From positions 1 through 64,000 of the forward strand of contig MU104862.1 of the NCBI GenBank assembly GCA_014871385.1: a stretch of 64,000 nt of DNA, read 5' to 3'. The translations under genes were made by a program, and so were the position numbers. Positions within the stretch are counted from its first letter, which is position 1. Every line of letters begins with the position of its first letter. The notes beneath the pieces were generated by a model. It did not search any database and had not been told where the DNA came from. It was given only the letters and a program-made list of their open reading frames with translations. This stretch comes from Ceratodon purpureus (lineage: Eukaryota; Streptophyta; Bryopsida; Pseudoditrichales; Ditrichaceae). This document shows, piece after piece, positions 57,091 to 64,000 of the stretch.

Positions 57091-57715
57091 GTGATAGAAT
57101 TTAAGCAGACTTTTTCATTGTTGCTTTCAAAATTTATAATTAAATATAAATTATACCTCCGCCGCCAAGCCGCTCCGCCACGCCGCGTTCTTACTGTGAT
57201 TCGGAGCTTCCATTACTGCGATTCGATAATTACTTAATTTGAATGGGGCTCTTCATATGTGGACGCTGGACGCAGAGGAGGAGGTGATGTGATGCTAGTG
57301 GCGCTCATGAGGGATCGTTTCTGGATCGCATGAGAGACCCTAAACCTCAACTGAATTATATACCTCCATGAGGCCGCTCCTCCATATATGTATATAACAC
57401 GGCCAAGTGAATATTACAGACCATGCATCATCATATCAATCGGTTGGTCACGAAACTAACTAATTTCCCTGGCATCATAAAATCAGCTGTGATCTGCCGA
57501 CGGTACAATACTGCTTCATCCCATGTACTGAGCCCGAGCCCAGTGGAACGTGAGTTGATTCATCCCATGCAGATCAGCTGAATTGTTTCCATCCACAGGC
57601 TGCGATCATCTAACTTCGTCGACCATCTTGAAGAATTTGCGGAACTTCAATACTCATATAAATCAGTTCAATGTGAGCCCGATTGATATTTATTCCATGG
57701 CCCAAGCAGCGGTAC
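57091..57715. other. No recognisable plus-strand gene
   Basis: Mixed sequence. The stretch from about 57610 onward contains the 3' continuation of the minus-strand ORF described at 59389-59820. Confidence 0.4.
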
Positions 57716-57819
57716 TTGGCCAGATTCTTCCAGCAGTGAATTGATTGGAGGTACATAGTCTTCGGAGTTGGCCAGATTCTTCCGGCAGTGAATTGATTGG
57801 AGGTACATAGTCTTCGGAG
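57716..57819. repeat. 52-bp tandem duplication abutting the LINE
   Basis: Two 52-bp units (TTGGCCAGATTCTTCC(A/G)GCAG...CATAGTCTTCGGAG) at 57716-57767 and 57768-57819, differing by one base. The second ends exactly at the LINE 5' junction. Since 52 is not a multiple of three, the extra unit shifts the minus-strand host frame. Confidence 0.8.
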
Positions 57820-59387
57820 AATGGGGATTGCTCCCAAACCACGCCCCTGTCCCCGGCTCCAAAGTTTGGAGCAAGGTACAAGCAGCGTGGAAGAGAATGA
57901 GCAAAGGTTTAAGAGATGCTCCCCCTACCTGCAGTGCAGATGCAAGGCAAACCCGGTTATGGTGGAGATCAGATTTTAAAGGAGGCCCATGGAATATTTC
58001 ATACCAGGAAGCTTGGGAGCTTTTCAACAGAGGACTTCGAACTGTGGACGATCTTTGGGACCCTGGTCAGACTCTCAAATCCATTCAGCAACTGGAGTTC
58101 AGGGTATCCAACTCAAGCCTGAGGAGCTCAACAAGATTGCTGCGATGTGCTCGACGATCCAGCAGGATTTAGGTTCGATACTGGTAAGAGAAGTCAATCC
58201 CCCGAACATTGGTGATTGGTTGGGAGGTTTTTCCACTGATCACGAACAAGACCCGGAGTTCGTTATTCGAATAGGTCGATCATGGAAACCAGACAACATC
58301 TCATCACCAGACTGCCTTAGAACCATCCCACCGAAATACCCAGTGTACTCCATAGGCTTGCAATCCAGAAATCTGATTTCTGACCAAGCTGATATGCTGC
58401 ACATGGTGGCCAGAAATTGGAACGGCCTTTTGAAGCTGGTTAGGGTGGTGGAAACAAGAAAATCCCAAGCAGGTAGCTCTTGGGCATATTACGGAATAGT
58501 GGGCCAACTGCCTCACTTTGATCCACAACTGTGGAAATGGCGCAACAACCTCCCTCTTATGATGTATAGCGCTAAGGTAGGCAAAGAAATTCTCATGGGC
58601 AGGCAACAGCTCAGAACCCCCATCTCAGAAGTGGAGACACGAACTAACAGTCAACTTCCAAATTGACTGGAAGAAAATTTGGAAGAACAGGTCTCAAAAG
58701 GAAGCCGCTTTCCTTTGGTCGTTGAATCATCAGGCCATTGCCACCAACTCATGGAGAAGCAGATTTAACCCTCGTGCCGACCCCCAATGTCCTCTCTGCA
58801 CAACGCCCAGGGAAGAGAACTACGGCCCCAGGTTTTACCACTGTCCCCAATCCAAAAAGATATGGACGATTGTATTCTTGATTATTCACTGGCTATCTAA
58901 GGGGACCCGGAACATGGCTCCTCCAGCGACTTTCCCTGTTGATCAGTGTATACTTGGCAAACGAACTAGACCAAGGCAGTTGGGAGTTGCTCGGATCTGG
59001 GAATTCTTGCGTGGTATTGCAGTTTGGGGATGCTGGTCGATATTGAGAAACGATGCTGTTTCTGAAGGTGAACTCTGGTCAGTAGCGCGAATCAGAACCT
59101 ACCTCTGGGACTCTCTCTTGGAGTACGGGAGGATTGAATGGCGCAAGACTCTGATTAAATACAAGAAAGAAAAAAAACCCCGAGAAAGCTCAGAGTATCC
59201 TTGACGGCTTCGATGCCGCCTGGAACAATAGAAACATTATTTGCATTACAACTGGGCTTTCGGAAGCTTGGCAGCTTATGCCGTGTTCAAGTCCCCTTAT
59301 CTTTTGGTAATCTTCCCGGAGGTTTTCCTCCGTGGTTTGTAATCTATCTCTGCAATGGAAACCCTTGTTTCAAAAAAAAAAAAAAAA
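57820..59387 (+). mobile_element. 5'-truncated LINE with poly(A) and 15-bp TSD
   Basis: Flanked by ACATAGTCTTCGGAG at 57805-57819 and 59388-59402, with a 3' run of A (59372-59388). Only the C-terminal part of the LINE polyprotein is present, so the insertion is 5'-truncated, as is typical of target-primed reverse transcription. Confidence 0.9.
57828..59204 (+). pseudogene. LINE ORF2 C-terminal region with zinc-binding domain
   Basis: Downstream part of a plant non-LTR retrotransposon polyprotein. Order: a segment of the type WSKVQAAWKRMSKGL and AWELFNRGLRTVDDLWDPG (about 57850-58080), a middle spacer, FLWSLNHQAIATNSWRSRF, and the RT zinc-binding motif CPLC...PRFYHCPQSKKIW (about 58790-58865). 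Reverse-transcriptase motifs such as YxDD are absent because of 5' truncation. The frame changes near 58100 and again near 58660, so the copy is inactive. It ends PRESSEYP just upstream of the 3' UTR. Confidence 0.8.
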
Positions 59388-59388
59388 A

Positions 59389-59820
59389 CATAGTCTTCGG
59401 AGCACAGGGCTTACTTCCGATTTGGGTTACTTCCTCACACGAAGCGTGCAAGTTTTCTTTCGCCCAAATCGCTGATACCTTGTAACCAGGGCTCGAAATC
59501 GGAAAGTGACCCAGGACAGTACGTTCCGCCACTTCCGTCTTATGGGTGTTGAGTATCGCTTTCTCCGCCTCAGAGAAACGGTAAGTAAGAACCCCTGCAA
59601 CGCATTTTGGCTGTGCTGCCTCACACGATGAACCTGGAGGGTTTACCGTCGTAGGCGCTGATGCCCGGTCGGGATCGTGCGCTTGTGTCTCCCCTCGTTT
59701 CTCGGTGTCAGACTGGAAGTAATGTAGTTCGTCTTCTCCCATACACTCATCCTGTGTAGGTATGTCTACACGATCAGAGTGATGAAGAGTCTCCGAACCT
59801 CCCCCTTCAAAACTTGCCAT
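59389..59820 (-). pseudogene. ORF interrupted by the LINE, unknown family
   Basis: A minus-strand ATG at 59820 opens a frame of about 144 codons (RFSEAEKAILNTHKTEVAER, VLGHFPISSPGYKVSAIWAK, SCEEVTQIGSKPC) that runs into the LINE. If the LINE and one target-site copy are ignored, the frame stays open on the far side (APKTMYLQSIHC at 57804 downward), which shows the LINE landed in a pre-existing ORF. The style recalls DUF4283-like ORF1 regions of plant LINEs, which would make this a nested insertion, but that is weak. A telobox-like AAACCCTA and a tRNA-like fragment lie upstream. Confidence 0.5.
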
Positions 59821-60002
59821 CCTGACTCCGAAAAAACTCCGAAAACACTGGCGAAACTCAACCCACTGGGACTCGTCGTCGCTAAGTACGAAAATCCGCT
59901 CCTAGCTGCGCTGAAGGTGAGGAAAACGAAGCAAAAACGAAGCTAGGGTTTGCTGCGGCGCCCCCCGCTCCGCTCCGCCATCGCTCCCTCCTCTAGCCAA
60001 CT

Positions 60003-60027
60003 GCTCTACCATTTGAGCTACATCCCC
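60003..60027 (-). tRNA. tRNA-Ala 5' fragment (not a complete tRNA)
   Basis: Minus strand GGGGATGTAGCTCAAATGG + TAGAGC equals the acceptor strand and D-arm (A box) of a plant nuclear tRNA-Ala. After 25 nt the sequence diverges; there is no anticodon arm, no B box and no 3' acceptor strand nearby. It is a tRNA relic or possible head of a tRNA-derived element, not functional. Confidence 0.6.
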
Positions 60028-60231
60028 AGGCACTGTCGGTAGCGACTAGAATTCGCCGCACACAGCCGAATCTCGGAAAGACATGAACCCTTGCTCCATG
60101 GACCAAGAGCATCCCTGCGCGAATGCATATTAACCTGGCAGTGACTTCTGGCATTCGAAGTGCATGTGCGCAACCGCCTGCCCCGCCCACAGCGACTTGA
60201 CCAACCACGCCCCGCCACCTGTCTTGAATTT

Positions 60232-60507
60232 ATATTTAAGGGAACCTAAAGGAACTTAGGGAACATAGGGAATTTAGGGGAAATAGGGGAACCTAGGGGA
60301 AATAGGGGAAACTAGGGGGAAACTAGGGGAAATTAGGGGAAATAGGGGAAACTAGGTGAAACTAGGGGAAATTAGGGTTTAGGGGAAATTAGGAAAATTA
60401 GGGGAAATAGGAGAATTTAGGGAAATTAGGGTTTAGGGGAAATTAGGGAAATTAGGGTTTAGGGGAAATTAGGGGAAATTAGGGTTTAGGGGAAATTTGG
60501 GGGATTA
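60232..60507. repeat. G-rich AT-containing array with telomere-like heptamers
   Basis: Irregular array of GGGGAAATTA, GGGGAAACTA, GGGGAAATA and GGGTTTA phrases; the fullest version is TTTAGGGGAAATTAGGG. TTTAGGG (the plant telomere heptamer) occurs repeatedly but not in a regular telomeric array. Confidence 0.85.
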
Positions 60508-61985
60508 GGGTTTCGGGGTTTGGGGTTCGGGTTTCGGGGCCCTTCGGGGCCCTTCGGGTTTCGGGGCCTTCGGGTTCGGGTTTCGGGGCCCTTTGCGGGC
60601 CCTTGGGGTTTCGGGGCCCTTCGGGGGCCCTTCGGGTTTCGGGGCCCTTCTCGGGTTTCGGGGCCCTTCGGGGCCCTTCGGGGCCTTCGGGTTTCGGGGC
60701 CCTTCGGGGCCCTTCGGGGGCCTTCGGGTTTCGGGGCCCTTCGGGGCCCTTCGGGTTTCGGGGCCCTTCGCGGGCCCTTCGGGTTTCGGGGCCCTTCGGG
60801 GCCCTCGGGTTTCGGGGCCCTTCGCGGGGCCCTCGGGTTTCGGGGCCCTTCGGGGCCCTTCGGGTTTCGGGGCCCTTCGGGGCCCTTCGGGGGCCTTCGG
60901 GTTTCGGGGCCCTTCGCTCCCTTCGGTTTCGGGGCCCTTCGCGGGCCCTTCGGGTTTCGGGGCCCTTTGGGGCCCTTCGGGTTTCGGGGCCCTTCGCGGG
61001 CCCTTCGGGTTTCGGGGCCCTTCGGGGCCCTCGGGGGGGCCCTTCGGGTTTCGGGGCCCTTCGCCCCCTTCGGGTTTCGGGGCCCTTCGCGGGCCCTTCG
61101 GGGCCTTCGGGGCCCTTTCGGGGCCCTTCGGGTTTTCGGGGCCCTTCGCGGCCCTTCGGGTTTCGGGGCCCTTTCGGGGCCCTTTCGGGTTTCGGGGCCC
61201 TTCGGGGCCTTCCGGGGGCCTTTCGGGGCCCTTCGGGGCCCTTCGGGTTTCGGGGCCCTTCGGGGCCCTTGGGGTTTCGGGGCCCTTTGGGGGCCCTTTC
61301 GGGTTTCGGGGCCCTTCGCGGGCCCTTGGGTTTCGGGGCCCTTTGGGGCCCTTTCGGGTTTCGGGGCCCTCGCGGGCCCTTCGGGTTTCGGGGCCCTTTG
61401 GGGGCCTTTCGGGTTTCGGGGCCCTCGCGGGCCCTTCGGGTTTCGGGGCCCTTTCGGGGCCCTTCGGGTTTCGGGGCCCTTCGGGGCCCTTCGGGGGGCC
61501 TTCGGGTTTCGGGGCCCTTCGCCCTTCGGGTTTCGGGGCCCTTCGCGGGCCCTTGGGTTTCGGGGCCCTTTGGCCCCCTTTCGGGTTTCGGGGCCCTTCG
61601 CGGGCCCTTGGGGTTTCGGGGCCCTTTGGGCCCTTTCGGGTTTCGGGGCCCTTCGGTTCGGGTTTCGGGTTTCGGGGCCCTTCGGGGGTCTTCGGGTTTC
61701 GGGGCCCTTCGGGCCCTTCGGGCCCTTTCGGGTTTCGGGGCCTTCGGGGCTTCGGGGGGGCCCTTCGCGGCCTTTCGGGGCCCTTCGGGTTTCGGGGCCC
61801 TTCGGGGCCCTTCGGGCCCTTCGGCGCCCTTCGGGGCCCTTCGGGGCCCTTCTCCGGGCCTTCGGGTTTCGGGGCCCTTCGGGGCCCGTCGGGGCCCTTC
61901 GGGGCCCGTCGCCGCCTTTCTGGGCCCCTCGGCGCCGTTCGGGGCCCTTCGGGGCCCTTCGGGGCCCTTCGGGGCCCTTCGGGGC
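60508..61985. repeat. A-free GC-rich array of 1,478 bp
   Basis: Built from GGGGCCCTTC and TTTCGGGGCCCTTCGGG phrases. I find no A on the plus strand between the A at 60507 and the A at 61986, so no stop codon is possible in any of the six frames (all stops need A on the plus strand, or T on the minus). The open frames of about 480-540 aa on both strands are forced by composition and are not genes. The right edge (61981-62025) mixes A back in: GGGGCACTTC, GGGGACCTTC, GGGGCCATTC, TGGGGAAATAG. Confidence 0.9.
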
Positions 61986-62869
61986 ACTTCGGGGACCTTC
62001 GGGGCCATTCGGGGAGACCTATGGGGAAATAGTTTCCCTTAATTTTACGGAACTCGTAATTTTGAAAAACGCTTTGTGTTTCTAGCATTGATCTTGAGAG
62101 TGCAAACCTAGTAGGGCTAGACAAAGGAAGTTGGTGATATATTTTAGTCTACGGCATCGGATTTTGGTGAAACCTGGTAATGTCACATCCTAGGATAAAA
62201 AGAAAATTGGCTCCTTGTCTGCACTGCATTAGCCTAAGCAATAAATTCCAAACCGGCATACGATGTATAGAAAGGGAGACAGACCTTATTAGCCCTGATT
62301 TTCCCACGTTGTTCTTTTCAGCAGCTTCACATTTCCTGTACCGCCCATCCTTCAAGAGATGTCACCAGACAGTTGCTACGAGCACGACTCGAGTAGCGTA
62401 TAATGTGACGACATCCAACTCGTCACTGCAATGGCAACAAAGCGCCCAACATTTGGAGACAGCGAAAGAACTGCACCCAGGAGTACCACTGTAGGTGCAT
62501 GCGTCCGCGAGAGTAGGCTCAGCCCTCATAAAGCATCGACATTCGTGCACCTCGATTCAAAACACCCGTGCTCAACTCCACCACCTGCCAAATTATTCAC
62601 CAACGCGGTCAATGGCCAGAACCCGAGCATCAATTTAAAGACCAGCCAGAATACACGGATGGCCTTGATTTAGCCGAACCATGCATCAATCCACGATGAA
62701 ATGTTGCTAAACCTAGAGGAGGAAACGACTCACCTGGAGCGCTGCATCCGGGGAGAGAGCAAGCACTTCTGCACCAACTAGTCACCAAAAACACTGTTAT
62801 GAAATTGTATCGATTTCTGTACTGCATGTATTAATTGCGCTCACAAATGTCATGCAACATGCATGCAAA
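61986..62869. other. No recognisable gene
   Basis: Mixed sequence right of the array. Open frames of 60-104 aa lack motifs. Confidence 0.4.
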
Positions 62870-64000
62870 TGCAGGAAACGAATATATGGGGAAGTTTCAA
62901 ACATGCTCAAGTTTTGAAATGCATCGTTGCATTCGAATCATGCGAGCGTCTAAAATTCTTCTTTACGTGGAAGTACCATGGAAATGCAGTGGTCGGTGCT
63001 GTTTCACGGAGTCGCACTCGTGATTGCCGTGGAATTTGCACCCAAATGCATCATAGGAACAAATCTGCAAGTTGCAAATAAGTTGAAGTTGTGGAAATGC
63101 ATCTAGGTTGCACCGAACTCAATGAAGTGTTTGGGGTTCCGTCAAAGTGAAATTATGATCTATCAAAATGCATCGGTTGCTGTCCTTAATGAAGCCCAAC
63201 TCATGACTGTCATGGAATTAGCATGAAAATGTATGATATGAATTAATGAACAAGTTGAAAAAATATTCAGATAGTCAAGTGCATCGTTGCATTTTCGGCG
63301 ACTCACTTGCACAATATTACAGAATTACAGAATCCTAACACATTCATGACGCTACTGAAGATATCAAGTCACAAACATTGTATGCTTCAGAAATCCATGG
63401 CAAAATTGGATTCCATGCAAGTTAATAAAATTTGTACATTGTCCCAGAACTTCAAAATACAGCAAATACTGTGTTTCATAAAGCCATGCCATGAAATTCA
63501 CTCCATTTGAGACTCATTCCAATAACTAAACTAAAGAACGTGTGAAGGCTCTGTAAATCTTTTCTGGGTTGGAAAATCTTGAAAAAATTGGGCTTCATGC
63601 AAATTATGAAATAGTGTACAACGTCCCATTGAAACTTCCTAATACACGAGGTGCTCTGTTTTTACGGGCTATGGCATTTGTTTCGTTCCATATCCCATGC
63701 CACTTTGTGCAGGTTTTGAAATCACATATGATGACTGTCCAAATCATTCTAGAGTGTTGCAAAAATGCGTTTTAAGTGCCATGTCATGAGTTCATCCGAT
63801 TTAACGACAATGTGAAAAACGTAGGCAAGGTGGCAAGTTGGAAACATTCCTAGGTTCTTAAATGATTCATGAAAGCCCCTGCAATACTCCTCATTTAACA
63901 TAATTGCTTAATTTGAAAGCTGACTAGCTCAAAAATACCAAGACTTGCTTGAATACATATATATAAAAAATTCGTAAATGTCATAATTAAACTTCTTGGA
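62870..64000. repeat. Degenerate tandem repeat of about 180 bp, continuing past the window
   Basis: Recurring phrases in the same order: CATGACTGTCATGGAATTAG type (63020, 63203), AAATGCATCGTTGCATT type (62919, 63281, with variants at 63099 and 63169), CAAGTTG(A/G)AA (63075, 63251, 63829), and CATGCAA(A/G)TTA followed by GTACA (63415, 63596). Spacing between equivalents is roughly 170-185 bp. Very diverged, with no coding content. Confidence 0.5.

Noticed and set aside
59930..60027. Functional tRNA or SINE
   Set aside because: Only the first 25 nt match a tRNA; no anticodon arm, B box or 3' end was found.
60232..60507. True telomere or interstitial telomeric array
   Set aside because: TTTAGGG occurs but is interspersed with GGGGAAA phrases without regular heptamer periodicity.
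60479..62124. Long proline/glycine-rich proteins of about 480-540 aa on both strands
   Set aside because: The tract has no plus-strand A, so stops cannot occur in any frame; frames are open by composition only.

Overview
The window looks like nuclear DNA of a land plant or close streptophyte relative, and I favour a seed-free lineage such as a bryophyte. The evidence is: interrupted genes with GT-AG introns of roughly 70-350 bp; fragments whose closest remembered relatives are plant proteins (CYP704-type P450, CDT2/DTL WD40 protein, HRD3/SEL1L, ankyrin-MAPKKK); a terminal exon of the centriole/cilium-tip protein CEP104, expected where motile sperm exist; plant-type LINE remains; and TTTAGGG-like repeats. 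There are no bacterial-style operons, no rRNA and no CRISPR. Almost every recognisable gene is truncated, frameshifted or duplicated, so this is a repeat-rich, low-constraint region (heterochromatic, sex-linked or B-like; inference).

Layout. 0-15 kb: a decayed CYP704-type P450 (1.4-2.7 kb), AT-rich DNA, one intact 167-aa unknown ORF (7.6-8.1 kb), two copies of a 0.5-kb TIR element (9.1 and 12.3 kb), one copy of a second dispersed repeat here called R (11.75 kb), then exons of CDT2 on the minus strand (13.6-15.0 kb). 15.25-45.2 kb: the centrepiece, six same-orientation cassettes. Each has the same left junction, a VNTR of about 134-bp GC-rich units, a core promoter (CCAAT, CACGTG, TATAAAAG), a 5'-UTR exon, a leader intron and an intact 131-134 aa gene that I do not recognise. 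Between cassettes lie fragments of CDT2, an ankyrin-MAPKKK and unknown sequence X, arranged as two near-identical macro-units of 11-12 kb. 45.2-47.8 kb: the last cassette abuts the 3' half of HRD3/SEL1L. 48.9-57.1 kb: two more copies of the 0.5-kb TIR element, a second R copy, the CEP104 exon, a compound repeat, a cyclophilin exon fragment and a relative of the TIR element. 57.8-59.4 kb: a 5'-truncated LINE with poly(A) and a 15-bp target-site duplication, inserted into an unrelated minus-strand ORF. 60.2-62.0 kb: an AT-containing G-rich array that passes into a 1,478-bp tract with no A at all on the plus strand. 62.9-64 kb: a degenerate repeat of about 180 bp running off the edge.

The main candidate for an undescribed system is the six-copy cassette family. 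Coding copies are nearly invariant (three encode identical proteins and the only indel is an in-frame 9-bp duplication), while the upstream arrays vary in unit number. The cassettes sit at breakpoints of host-gene fragments in at least three unrelated left contexts. The second notable observation is the A-free tract, whose 17-bp motif is the neighbouring motif with every A replaced by C.
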